NCBI GenBank assembly: GCA_001464625.1
Contig: LNFJ01000072.1
Span: forward strand, 1-57,317
DNA from: Bacteroidia bacterium Ga0077558
GTDB taxonomy: Bacteria > Bacteroidota > Bacteroidia > Chitinophagales > Chitinophagaceae
DNA: 57,317 nt
Direction of reading: 5' to 3'
Below the pieces are notes generated by a model, which saw nothing but the letters and a program-made list of their open reading frames with translations, did no database searches and had not been told where the DNA came from. The position numbers and the translations under genes are program-made. Below are positions 19,516 through 27,813 of this stretch, one piece after another (position 1 is the stretch's first letter; every line of letters begins with the position of its first letter).

Positions 19516-20559
19516 CTAATGAGTATTGTCTTGTAGTGAGTTTACCAGGCTAAATATATCCATAAAATTACCGGGAGAGTGCCCAGCATAGGAGTTAGCC
19601 AGTTTTTCTTTCCATTGATTAAGCTGGTGCATGCAGTCATCATCTTGTTCTTCACCAGATACACAACAAATAAGGTTGCCAAGTTTTTTTGACATGCGGA
19701 TAATATTGCCATCCGGGGTCATTAACATTATATAGCGGCTGTTACTATTATTGTTATTGGTTATCGGCTCTTCATCAGGCACATCAAACATGTAATCCAG
19801 GCTTCTGGTTGTGCCGGTACTCAGCGCATTATTAAAATAAAATGCAGCAGCCATATCCATTTTTGCAGATACCGGCTTATCTAATTTGGCATATGTTTTT
19901 TTGCTTGCTTCCAGTGCAGCATCATTCCGAACTTCCTCGGCATCAGCTATAGCTTCAGGGGTATCAAAACTGGTTGCTTCTTCTTTTACAGGAAGAACTA
20001 TGGAATTTATTTTTTCAGGAACAGGAGTAGAGCCTTTTACTATTCCATCATTTTCATTAGTGCCTTTATTTTTAAATAATTGTAATGCACTAAATGCAAT
20101 CAAGCCGATGATGGATGCCGCAGCAGTGTAACGGACGAATGGAGAAAGCCTTCTGCGATCCGGTACTGCAGCTTCATGTACTTCATCTAACTCAGCCACA
20201 ATTTTATTCCATGCAGTAGCTGGAGGAGCTACTTCAGTGTTTTCAAGTCTTTCAGCAATCTTATTAATTAACGTAGATTCATCAAGAGTAACAGCAATGT
20301 TCTCCCAAATGCCAGCAGGCGGTGCAACTTGTATATTGTTTAATTTGGAACTTATATTTTGAAAATGTTCTGATTCATCCAATTCATTAGCAATATCTGA
20401 CCAAATACCGGCTGGTGCGGCAATTTGTATATTATAAAGTTTGGAAGATAAATTTTTAGAAAGTTCAACTTCGTCTAATTCAGCGGAAATATTTTCCCAA
20501 ACTCCTGCTGGAGGAGGTACTTCATAGTTGTACATTTTATGGGGAAATCCGCTGCTCAT
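19516..20559 (-). CDS. Membrane protein with 32-residue repeats, probable anti-sigma factor
   Basis: 347 residues. The N-terminus holds four tandem units with conserved Trp at 21, 53, 85 and 117, a strict 32-residue period; the consensus of each is about N-x-x-V-x-P-P-A-G-x-W-x-x-I-x-x-x-L-D-E. A basic stretch and one membrane helix (about 142-165) follow, then a periplasmic, Asn/Glu-rich domain with no recognised fold. Its start codon overlaps the stop of the ECF sigma factor gene (TAATG), and the one-helix layout with a cytoplasmic N-terminus fits an anti-sigma factor that binds sigma through the repeats. It is not the FecR type. Function is inferred from context. Confidence 0.7.
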   Translation of the reverse strand: MSSGFPHKMYNYEVPPPAGVWENISAELDEVELSKNLSSKLYNIQIAAPAGIWSDIANELDESEHFQNISSKLNNIQVAPPAGIWENIAVTLDESTLINKIAERLENTEVAPPATAWNKIVAELDEVHEAAVPDRRRLSPFVRYTAAASIIGLIAFSALQLFKNKGTNENDGIVKGSTPVPEKINSIVLPVKEEATSFDTPEAIADAEEVRNDAALEASKKTYAKLDKPVSAKMDMAAAFYFNNALSTGTTRSLDYMFDVPDEEPITNNNNSNSRYIMLMTPDGNIIRMSKKLGNLICCVSGEEQDDDCMHQLNQWKEKLANSYAGHSPGNFMDIFSLVNSLQDNTH

Positions 20560-21137
20560 TATTTTGACTTCGTTCTTTGTTTGTCTATAAACGTTCTTAC
20601 CATGTCCTGCAATATTACTTTGGCTCTCGATAGTTGCGACTTACTTGTTCCTTCGCTAATGCCCAGCATATCTGCAATTTCTTTGTGTGTATATCCCTCT
20701 ACCACATACATATTAAATACAGTGCGGTAGCCGGGTGACAGCTCACTTACCAATGCCAGTATATCTTTCTCTGCCAGTTCATCCAAAACCGAAGTGTATT
20801 TTCCTTCGATTGTATTTTCTTCTTTTTCAGTAACCGGCATCAGGTAACGACGGCGGCGAAAATGCTCAATAGCCGTATTCACAAAAATGCGCCGTACCCA
20901 ACCTTCAAAAGAACCTTCGCTGCGAAAGCTGTCTAATTTTTTAAAGATCTTAATAAATCCTTCCTGTAATATATCCGCTGCTTCTTCGGAGTTGCCGGCA
21001 TATCGCAGGCAAACCGCATACATCCGGGGAGAAAATCGGCGGTACAATTCTTCCTGCATCCGTCGGTTGCCTTCCCGGCATCCCTGAAGTAAGTCGCTTT
21101 CGGTAATATTTTGGTTGCGTTCTGGTGTCAAAATCAA
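20559..21137 (-). CDS. ECF-type RNA polymerase sigma factor
   Basis: 192 residues of the sigma-70 ECF family. Region 2 is visible at about 25-90 (LYRRFSPRMYAVCLRYAG, then AADILQEGFIKIFKKL), and region 4 at about 130-180 with the helix-turn-helix YTHKEIADMLGISEGTSKSQLSRAK. It directs polymerase to a small regulon, most likely in response to an envelope signal relayed by the overlapping downstream membrane protein. Genes in the window under its control are not apparent. It lies eight bases from the rdgB stop on the same strand and may be read through from rdgB. Confidence 0.93.
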   Translation of the reverse strand: MILTPERNQNITESDLLQGCREGNRRMQEELYRRFSPRMYAVCLRYAGNSEEAADILQEGFIKIFKKLDSFRSEGSFEGWVRRIFVNTAIEHFRRRRYLMPVTEKEENTIEGKYTSVLDELAEKDILALVSELSPGYRTVFNMYVVEGYTHKEIADMLGISEGTSKSQLSRAKVILQDMVRTFIDKQRTKSK

Positions 21138-21145
21138 AAGTTTAA

Positions 21146-21730
21146 TTATAAATTATTCAAAAATGCTACCAGTTTCTCTGTAGCCCTTGCCCGATGGCTA
21201 TATTGTGCCTTTTCAGTTATACTCATTTCAGCAAAAGTTTTGTTACTTCCAGCTGGTACAAACACCGGATCGTACCCAAAACCCTGATGGCCTCTTCTTT
21301 CAGAAATTATATGTCCTTCACAAATTCCTTCAAACAAGGTTTCTTGCCCGTCAATAATAAGCGAAATAACGGTTCTAAAACGGGCCGACCAATCCTTTTT
21401 CTCGGCCAAATTAATCAAAAGCTTGTCAATGTTAGCGTCAAAGGAACGGCTTTCTCCGGCATATCGGGCACTTTTTACTCCCGGCTCACCATTCAAGGCG
21501 GCTACTTCAAGACCGGTGTCTTCACTAAAGCAGTTTATTCCCTTCAGGTCGTAGATGGTTTTCGACTTCCCGTAAGCGTTTTCTTCCAAAGTATCATAGG
21601 GCTCTGGAATGTCGATATCTATACCTGCTTCTTTCAAGGTGATTAAATCCAACCCCTTTGTAACCAGGGAACGGATCTCATCTACTTTGTGTTGATTGTT
21701 AGTGGCAAAAATCAATTGCATTTTTTTCAA
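21146..21730 (-). CDS. rdgB: XTP/dITP pyrophosphatase (RdgB/HAM1)
   Basis: Removes non-canonical purine nucleotides (dITP, XTP) from the pool. The 194-residue protein has the N-terminal FATNNQHKVDEI substrate motif, the acidic SEDTGLEVAALNGEPGVKSARYAG motif around the metal site, and the closing GHQGFGYDPVFVP and HRARATEKL motifs. The length is normal and nothing is missing. It is followed within eight bases by the sigma factor gene, probably as one transcript. Confidence 0.96.
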   Translation of the reverse strand: MKKMQLIFATNNQHKVDEIRSLVTKGLDLITLKEAGIDIDIPEPYDTLEENAYGKSKTIYDLKGINCFSEDTGLEVAALNGEPGVKSARYAGESRSFDANIDKLLINLAEKKDWSARFRTVISLIIDGQETLFEGICEGHIISERRGHQGFGYDPVFVPAGSNKTFAEMSITEKAQYSHRARATEKLVAFLNNL

Positions 21731-21789
21731 TTTAAAACGACTTTCAATTTCAATTTTACTATTTGCAAATGCTCATCTGTGTTTATGTG

Positions 21790-21810
21790 GTACAAGAGTG
21801 CGACGCAACA
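21790..21810. repeat. 21-base repeat, copy 1
   Basis: A 21-base sequence beginning GTACAAGAGTGCGACG and ending CAACA, in the spacer upstream of rdgB. It recurs exactly at 32731-32751 in the trpF-trpB junction, and both copies are followed by a degenerate GATGC. Confidence 0.75.
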
Positions 21811-21851
21811 AATGATGCTAGTAGTAATATAGTTTAGTACAAAAATATTCT

Positions 21852-22379
21852 CTATAAGTTGAATAATCTCTTCAGACAAACCCAGAGTTTACTTTTTTCT
21901 ACTTTGTCATTTTTAAGATCCTTTAGCGATGGTGAATATAAAAATGAATTGTTGGCGAATGGTTGTAGCTGATAATGCGGAAAGCTCATTGGCAATCCAA
22001 ATTGTGATGGCTCTACATCAAACAACAAAGCAATTTTGCTTTTAAAAAACGTAGTTAGTTCTTTATATGATGCATCGGAGTAGTTGGTAAGATTTACAAT
22101 GGCCACGTCAGCCAAACTTAATTTGCATGCACCGAGTATGCCGGTAAGAAATGCTAATTCATTATCGGGCAGGTAAACAGCCTCATTGCTCTTTACAATG
22201 ATCAATACATTTCGTTGATTGTTGCCGAGTGATTTAAAAGTACTTTTTTCTTCTGCAATTGATGATGTTGCTAAAGGAGCAACCGCTACTTTTTCTTTTG
22301 CTTCTGTTCCATCTACCAGAGTAGATTGATATAAATCAACCACCATCGTGCCGGGTAATTCTATATTATTTATATCCAT
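21852..22379 (-). CDS. Hypothetical protein
   Basis: 175 residues, with no signal peptide or membrane helix. An alpha/beta pattern is visible in the middle: NVLIIVKSNE, then a helix with FLTGILGACKLSLADVAIVNL, then KIALLFDVEPSQFGLP. This could be a small Rossmann-like domain; a resemblance to HolD-like proteins crossed my mind but is unsupported. No neighbour gives a clue: it lies upstream of rdgB on the same strand with a 120-base gap that contains a dispersed repeat. Confidence 0.65.
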   Translation of the reverse strand: MDINNIELPGTMVVDLYQSTLVDGTEAKEKVAVAPLATSSIAEEKSTFKSLGNNQRNVLIIVKSNEAVYLPDNELAFLTGILGACKLSLADVAIVNLTNYSDASYKELTTFFKSKIALLFDVEPSQFGLPMSFPHYQLQPFANNSFLYSPSLKDLKNDKVEKSKLWVCLKRLFNL

Positions 22380-22452
22380 AAAATCCTTAATAACTTGTAC
22401 AAATGGGTGTTAGCTTTTTTTCGTTTCTTTGCCCCGGTAAAAATAAACTTTT

Positions 22453-23517
22453 ATGACAGCAGCCATGGATATTTCAATAACAAAAGCGGAAAGAAGCAAG
22501 CTACAGGATATAAGCCTGGAAAATATGCCCTTTGGCAAGTATTTTACTGATCACATGCTGGAGGCTGATTATGAAAATGGCGAATGGAAAAATGTTGAAA
22601 TAAAACCCTATCAACCATTACTGCTGAGTCCCTCTGTTGCTGCTTTGCATTACGGGCAGGCCATTTTTGAAGGTATTAAAGCATATAAAGATGCTGAAGG
22701 CAATGCTTTCATTTTTCGTCCGCAGGATAACTATAAACGTTTCAATGCTTCTGCCGAAAGAATGCAGATGCCTCCTGTTCCCGAAGATATTTTTATGGAA
22801 GGGATGAAGCAATTGATTCAATTGGACAAAAACTGGATCCCTAATAAAGAAGACCATTCATTATACATCAGGCCATTTATGTTTTCGTCGGATGAATTGA
22901 TCGGTGTTCGTCCTTCGGATACTTATAAGTTCATGATCATATTAAGTCCTACGGGCCCTTATTATAGTGCGCCTATGCGGATCTATGTAGAAGAACAATA
23001 TGTAAGAGCTGTGCCGGGAGGTGTTGGCTACGCAAAAGCTGCGGGCAACTATGGTGCGGCAATGTATGCAACAGCGGAAGCTAAGAAGAAAGGATATGAC
23101 CAGGTATTATGGACTGATGCGTTTGAACATAAATATGTGCAGGAGTGTGGTACGATGAATGTGTTTTTCATAATTGGTAACACGGCCATTACACCATCAC
23201 TTGACCAGGGAACTATACTGGATGGGGTGACCCGCCAGAGCACCATTACCCTATTAAAAGAAATGGGCTTTACTGTAGAAGAAAAGGAACTGAGCATTGA
23301 TGATATAATAGAAGCCTACAAGGCCAATTTGCTGTACGAAGTATTTGGAACTGGTACGGCAGCTACTATCTCACTGATAAAAGAATTGCGCTACAAAGAC
23401 TTTGTTATGAAGTTTGATGTAGACAACTGGAAGACCGCCCCGACCGTAAAAAAATGGCTGACTGACATAAGAGAAGGAAGAAGAGAGGATAAGTATAATT
23501 GGATGCAGAAAATATAA
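22453..23517 (+). CDS. ilvE: Branched-chain amino-acid aminotransferase
   Basis: PLP-dependent transamination, the last step for Leu, Ile and Val and the first of their breakdown. The 354-residue protein is the larger (BCAT type II) class IV aminotransferase. Family motifs are LHYGQAIFEGIKAYK, RPQDNYKRFNASAERMQMPP, YIRPFMFSSD, GGVGYAKAAGNYGAAM with the PLP-lysine region, and QECGTMNVFFI, followed by GVTRQSTITLL and FGTGTAATISLI around the phosphate-binding site. The gene stands alone upstream of rpsL, which has its own promoter. ATGs at 22453 and 22465 are both possible. Confidence 0.95.
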   Translation: MTAAMDISITKAERSKLQDISLENMPFGKYFTDHMLEADYENGEWKNVEIKPYQPLLLSPSVAALHYGQAIFEGIKAYKDAEGNAFIFRPQDNYKRFNASAERMQMPPVPEDIFMEGMKQLIQLDKNWIPNKEDHSLYIRPFMFSSDELIGVRPSDTYKFMIILSPTGPYYSAPMRIYVEEQYVRAVPGGVGYAKAAGNYGAAMYATAEAKKKGYDQVLWTDAFEHKYVQECGTMNVFFIIGNTAITPSLDQGTILDGVTRQSTITLLKEMGFTVEEKELSIDDIIEAYKANLLYEVFGTGTAATISLIKELRYKDFVMKFDVDNWKTAPTVKKWLTDIREGRREDKYNWMQKI

Positions 23518-23620
23518 GTATTGATTTTGAAGCAGTTCGGTAAAATTCTGCAAAGAAAAAGGGTGACAAAACCTCTTTTATCCCCAAAATATTCAAAACT
23601 TCAAAATGAGAGATCATTTT

Positions 23621-23652
23621 TTTGGATATTAAGCCCTTCGCCGTTACCTTTG
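23621..23652 (+). promoter_or_regulatory. Promoter of rpsL
   Basis: TTTG at 23621-23624 and TACCTTTG at 23645-23652 match the Bacteroidota -33 and -7 consensus exactly, with the ideal 20-base spacing. The rpsL ATG follows 24 bases later, giving a very short leader. Confidence 0.8.
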
Positions 23653-23676
23653 CCGTCCCAAAAATAAAGGTTCATA

Positions 23677-24057
23677 ATGCCTACTATTCAACAGTTAGTA
23701 AGAAAAGGAAGAGAGATAATCAGAGCCAAAAGCAAATCAAGAGCTTTGGACCAGTGCCCGCAGCGTCGTGGTGTATGTACCCGTGTATATACAACTACGC
23801 CTAAAAAGCCAAACTCTGCTCTTCGCAAAGTTGCCAAAGTTCGTTTGACCAACAAAGTGGAAGTGATCGCTTACATTCCCGGAGAAGGTCATAACCTGCA
23901 GGAGCACTCCATCGTATTGATCCGTGGCGGTCGTGTAAAAGACTTACCGGGTGTACGTTACCATATCGTTCGTGGTTCATTAGATACGGCGGGTGTGAAG
24001 GACAGGAAGAAGAGCCGTTCTAAATACGGAACGAAGAAAGAAAAAGCGAAAAAATAA
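23677..24057 (+). CDS. rpsL: 30S ribosomal protein S12
   Basis: A core decoding-centre protein of the small subunit, 126 residues, complete. The conserved [20 protein letters not shown] region and [11 protein letters not shown] are intact. Lys43 and Lys44 have the wild-type identity, as does the VKDLPG loop, so the usual streptomycin-resistance substitutions are absent. The C-terminal basic tail is normal. It is followed after 82 bases by rpsG; fusA is not next, unlike the classical str operon. Confidence 0.98.
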   Translation: MPTIQQLVRKGREIIRAKSKSRALDQCPQRRGVCTRVYTTTPKKPNSALRKVAKVRLTNKVEVIAYIPGEGHNLQEHSIVLIRGGRVKDLPGVRYHIVRGSLDTAGVKDRKKSRSKYGTKKEKAKK

Positions 24058-24139
24058 TTCATTCATACAATTTGTACTGAGTAAAGTTTTAATACTTGAA
24101 GAAATTCAGCTACAGCAGATACTTTAAAAATTAAATTTC

Positions 24140-24555
<416 letters not shown>

Positions 24556-24578
24556 AAGATACAAGAACACACTTCCTC

Positions 24579-24610
24579 AAAGCCATTTGCTATTTAGCAA
24601 ATGGCTTTTT
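24579..24610 (+). terminator. Rho-independent terminator after rpsG
   Basis: A perfect 14-base stem (24579-24592 with 24595-24608) followed by Ts. It closes the rpsL-rpsG transcript, so fusA is not part of this operon. Confidence 0.9.
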
Positions 24611-24640
24611 GATTATTGACGATTATGGTAATTGCTTTAC

Positions 24641-24669
24641 AAAAAACCCCAGCTAAAGCCAGGGTTTCT
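24641..24669 (-). terminator. Terminator of the S9 peptidase gene
   Basis: On the minus strand a ten-base stem with two G-U pairs and a TTTA-type loop is followed by six Ts. It lies 20 bases beyond the peptidase stop codon. Confidence 0.75.
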
Positions 24670-24688
24670 CTATCAAAAATCAATTTTA

Positions 24689-27142
24689 TTAAAACGCTTT
24701 CTTATCGTCTTTTGGTTTCTTATCTGCATTCTTCACATATTTTTCTAACCAATTGAATTGTTCGGCTAACGTATGCAATACGTTCTCACGGCCTGCATAG
24801 CCATGCGATTCGTATGGAAGACTTACAAATTTCACAGTTCCACCATTTCCTTTAATCGCATTGAACATTCTTTCACTCTGTATTGGATAAGTCCCAGTGT
24901 TGTTATCCATTTCACCATGTACTAACAGGATCGGCGTTTTTATTTTATCAGCATGTGTAAACGGACTCATGTCAGTATATAAATCCAATGCCTGCCAGTA
25001 AGTACGGTCTTCATTTTGAAAACCAAACGGAGTCAATGAACGGTTATAAGCACCGCTTCTTGCAATACCGGCTTTAAATAGTTTGGTATGTGCCAATAAG
25101 TTCGCAGTCATAAATGCACCGTAGCTATGACCACCAACTGCTACACGGTTTCTATCACCGATGCCTATTGAATCCAGTACATTGATGGCCGCTTCTGCAT
25201 TCATCGTTAACTGCTCAATAAAATTATCGTTTGGTTTTTTGTCTTTGCTGGTAGCAACGATTGGCATCTCTGCATTGTTCAATACTGCATAACCTTGTGT
25301 AACATAAAAAATAGGAGAGCCACCGCCTACTAAAGTAAACTTGTGTTCGCTACCACGAATTTGCGCAGCATCAGCAGCAGAATTATATTCAGCAGGATAA
25401 GCCCATATTAATACCGGAAGTTTTCCATCTCTTTTTGCATCATAACCTTTAGGTAAGTATAAATCACCCGTAAGATCAACACCATCTGCTCTTTTATACC
25501 TGATTTTTTCTTTGCTTACACCTTCCAGTTGCGGATAAGGATTAGAGAAGCTGGTCAATTGCCTGTCTGCCACTCGCAGCTTCAAATTTTTGATCCAATA
25601 GTTTGGCATTTCTTTTTCGCTTTCACGGCGAGTTAATAATACCAACTTATCAGCATCCATTACACGAACTACATTTTCAAAATAACCTTCGTTAGAACGC
25701 CAGATAATATCCGTTTTCTTAGAAGCAATATCAAAAGTTGCCAGAAACGGAAGGTCGCCTTTGGGTGAGCTTCCGGTTGGATTATTCATTAATAACTTAG
25801 TGCCATTTTCTATCAGCTTAATTACATCACGACCAAATTGGTTTTTTTCAGTAACAGGAAAACCCGGATTTGAATAAGCATCGGTTGTATTTCTTTCCAT
25901 CAGCATAGTAATTTCGCCTGTTGATGGATTGTATTTGTTTGTTTGGGTACGTTGCTTCCCTCTAAGGCCTTCGTTTACTAATGCAAAATTTGCATTGCCC
26001 CAGCTTACACCATTGAAACGCATTTTTGTTTTAAATAATTCTTTTGGTGTAGTATTAAACGGTGCAGATAAGGCATAAACAGCATCGTGGTAATCAATAT
26101 TTTTTCTGATGAAACCACTGTCTAATGGCATACACCAAATTACGGTAGCTGCCTCATCATCTCTCCAATCAAAACCACGGGGAGCCATTTGCACATTATC
26201 ATTACCACTTGGTGCAGTTTCAGCAGATGGTAATTCAGCTAATTGCTTTATCACTTTTCCACTCATATCTGTAATGACAACAACCGATGGGAAGCCATTA
26301 GCAGGAACAGTGTAAGAAAATGGTTTCTTTAATGTTCGTACGATCATAAATTTTTTATCAGGGGAAACGGAAAAGCTGCTATAAATAGCCGGCTGACCAA
26401 TTTTTGTTTCTACACCATTTAAATTTTTTACTAGTTGAGTAGTAGCATAAAATTCATACAACTGCTCATCGTATGGATTTTTGATCAGGTCCTGGTAGGT
26501 AGGGCGGGGAGTAGCTTTGCCATAATTCTCCTGCACTGTTGGTCCTTTTGGCACTGGTGGTTTGGCCGGAGCTGCAGTAGCGGTTTTTAATGTTGTTTTA
26601 TATAATAATGTATTATCATCGAGCCATTGAAATGCGCCTCCACCAATTACATTCAATGCGGTCTTATTTACTTTAGTTGCTTTTTGTGTAGCCACATCGA
26701 TCACATACAAATCAACTCTGCTATTTGTAGTATGGATGAAAGCAATTTTTTTATCGTTAGGACTCCAACTAATGTTTCCTGCAAATAATGGAGAAGGTAG
26801 CCCTGTTATTTTAAATTCTTTACTGCTGCTTACATTTCTCAGGTATAGTTCGTTTATATAGTTCTGGCGACTCGGAGCAAAATTTTCCGGGTTAATACGA
26901 AGACCGGCAATTTTTAATTCAGGTCTTGCAAGTTCTTCAACTGAAGGATAGCTGCTGCTTTGTGTAAATAGCATCCATTCTCCCTTATCATCAAGACTTA
27001 CATTTGGTGAGCTTTTTGCTAACAGCATGTCGGCAATATCCTTTGGCGGTGTTTTATATCCTCCATCATCCTGTGCCTTTACAAATAAGGTAAGAAGCAG
27101 CAAGAATAATGTGCTAATACTAGCAATAGATCTTTTTGGCAT
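24689..27142 (-). CDS. Exported S9 family serine peptidase
   Basis: 817 residues with a signal peptide ending near LFVKAQ. The N-terminal two thirds form the expected beta-propeller (for example SPNDKKIAFIHTTNSRVDLYVID), and the C-terminal alpha/beta-hydrolase domain carries the catalytic triad Ser673 in GGHSYGAFM, Asp746 in VHGEMDNNTG and His780 in YESHGYAG. The subfamily resembles the glutamyl or prolyl oligopeptidases exported by Bacteroidota, which probably trim oligopeptides in the periplasm. It is convergent with rpsL-rpsG and followed by its own terminator. Length is normal for the group. Confidence 0.92.
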   Translation of the reverse strand: MPKRSIASISTLFLLLLTLFVKAQDDGGYKTPPKDIADMLLAKSSPNVSLDDKGEWMLFTQSSSYPSVEELARPELKIAGLRINPENFAPSRQNYINELYLRNVSSSKEFKITGLPSPLFAGNISWSPNDKKIAFIHTTNSRVDLYVIDVATQKATKVNKTALNVIGGGAFQWLDDNTLLYKTTLKTATAAPAKPPVPKGPTVQENYGKATPRPTYQDLIKNPYDEQLYEFYATTQLVKNLNGVETKIGQPAIYSSFSVSPDKKFMIVRTLKKPFSYTVPANGFPSVVVITDMSGKVIKQLAELPSAETAPSGNDNVQMAPRGFDWRDDEAATVIWCMPLDSGFIRKNIDYHDAVYALSAPFNTTPKELFKTKMRFNGVSWGNANFALVNEGLRGKQRTQTNKYNPSTGEITMLMERNTTDAYSNPGFPVTEKNQFGRDVIKLIENGTKLLMNNPTGSSPKGDLPFLATFDIASKKTDIIWRSNEGYFENVVRVMDADKLVLLTRRESEKEMPNYWIKNLKLRVADRQLTSFSNPYPQLEGVSKEKIRYKRADGVDLTGDLYLPKGYDAKRDGKLPVLIWAYPAEYNSAADAAQIRGSEHKFTLVGGGSPIFYVTQGYAVLNNAEMPIVATSKDKKPNDNFIEQLTMNAEAAINVLDSIGIGDRNRVAVGGHSYGAFMTANLLAHTKLFKAGIARSGAYNRSLTPFGFQNEDRTYWQALDLYTDMSPFTHADKIKTPILLVHGEMDNNTGTYPIQSERMFNAIKGNGGTVKFVSLPYESHGYAGRENVLHTLAEQFNWLEKYVKNADKKPKDDKKAF

Positions 27143-27298
27143 AATTGGTAAATTTAGTAGCCTAAGGTAAGCAAGTAATAGGCATGCTGTTATGCCACAG
27201 GTGTAATTTTTTTTAAACAGAGTTTATTGCTTGCAAATAAGGTAACACATGAAAAAGAAATATCAATTGAGAGGGGAATGGAGGATTTTATTGCGTAA

Positions 27299-27580
27299 TC
27301 AATTGAGCACATCAGCAAACTCCGGCTTCTTTTTAAATACAGCATTCGCAAAAGGGCATAGCGGAATTATCTTGATGTTATGCTTGCGGGCATATTCCAC
27401 GGCAGTCTGTACTAACTGATAGCCCACATTCTGTCCCCGCAATTCATCGCTTACTTCTGTATGTTCGATTATCATTTTTTCGGCAGAAGGCATCGTGTAA
27501 ACCATCTCGGCGAGGATAGCACCTTCTTCGCCCACATAAAAAAGACCTTTAGTGCCAACTTGCTTGTGATGAATGACCAT
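27299..27580 (-). CDS. Small GNAT-fold N-acetyltransferase (YidJ/NATD1 type)
   Basis: 93 residues, the short single-domain GNAT form. The acetyl-CoA binding segment reads VSDELRGQNVGYQLVQTAVEYARKH, and the closing IKIIPLCPFANAVFKKKPEF with Cys and Phe-Lys is typical of the YidJ-like group. The physiological substrate is not known. The gene is divergent from the trp leader region. Confidence 0.88.
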   Translation of the reverse strand: MVIHHKQVGTKGLFYVGEEGAILAEMVYTMPSAEKMIIEHTEVSDELRGQNVGYQLVQTAVEYARKHNIKIIPLCPFANAVFKKKPEFADVLN

Positions 27581-27612
27581 ATTGAGTGATTATGCCATGA
27601 ATGTAAAAAGAA

Positions 27613-27643
27613 TTTGCGAATGTCGATTTTGCTTTTATATTTG
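27613..27643 (+). promoter_or_regulatory. Promoter of the trp operon
   Basis: TTTG at 27613-27616 and TATATTTG at 27636-27643 match the Bacteroidota -33 and -7 consensus exactly with a 19-base spacer. Transcription would begin around 27648-27651, directly before the Trp-rich leader reading frame. Confidence 0.75.
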
Positions 27644-27647
27644 CCCT

Positions 27648-27704
27648 GTGATAAAGCATACAAACAATATTTGGTGGTGGCATACAACTCTAAGGGGTCT
27701 GTAA
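27648..27704 (+). CDS. trpL: trp operon leader peptide with three tandem Trp codons
   Basis: An 18-codon frame starting GTG (27648) and ending TAA (27702-27704) reads MIKHTNNIWWWHTTLRGL; codons 9-11 are TGG TGG TGG (27672-27680). The frame is also open back to an ATG at 27597 (35 codons), but that lies upstream of the predicted promoter. If transcription begins near 27650, the leader would be almost leaderless, so the exact start is uncertain. Its function would be to stall the ribosome at the Trp codons when charged tRNA-Trp is scarce. It is not homologous in sequence to the enterobacterial trpL. Confidence 0.75.
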   Translation: MIKHTNNIWWWHTTLRGL

Positions 27705-27763
27705 TGTCATAACCGTATTGTACCATTATATTCAGGCCCCGACATAGTTCGGGGCTTTTTTTT
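27694..27763 (+). terminator. trp attenuator: antiterminator and terminator
   Basis: The terminator pairs GCCCCGA (27736-27742) with TCGGGGC (27749-27755), followed by eight Ts. Its 5' side, CAGGCCCC (27733-27740), can instead pair with GGGGTCTG (27694-27701) at the end of the leader frame: eight pairs, one of them G-U. A ribosome halted at the Trp codons leaves 27694-27701 free and favours antitermination; one that reaches the stop codon covers it and lets the terminator form. The trpE ATG is 50 bases beyond. Confidence 0.78.
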
Positions 27764-27791
27764 GCCCGCCGTAGCTTTAGCGAAGGAGGGT
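27764..27791 (+). repeat. Hairpin repeat before trpE
   Basis: An imperfect palindrome with CCCGCC and GGAGGG ends around the core AGCTTTAGCGAAGG, sharing that core with the hairpin in the purL leader at 1624-1648. It lies between the attenuator and trpE. Confidence 0.45.
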
Positions 27792-27813
27792 TTTATTTAA
27801 GATTTATAGAACC

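Noticed and set aside
23677..24057. Possible streptomycin-resistant rpsL
   Set aside because: Lys43, Lys44 and the VKDLPG loop have the sensitive, wild-type identity.
27472..27726. An 84-codon minus-strand frame over the GNAT gene start and the trp leader
   Set aside because: It runs antisense to the leader frame, overlaps the well-supported GNAT gene in another frame and has no family features.
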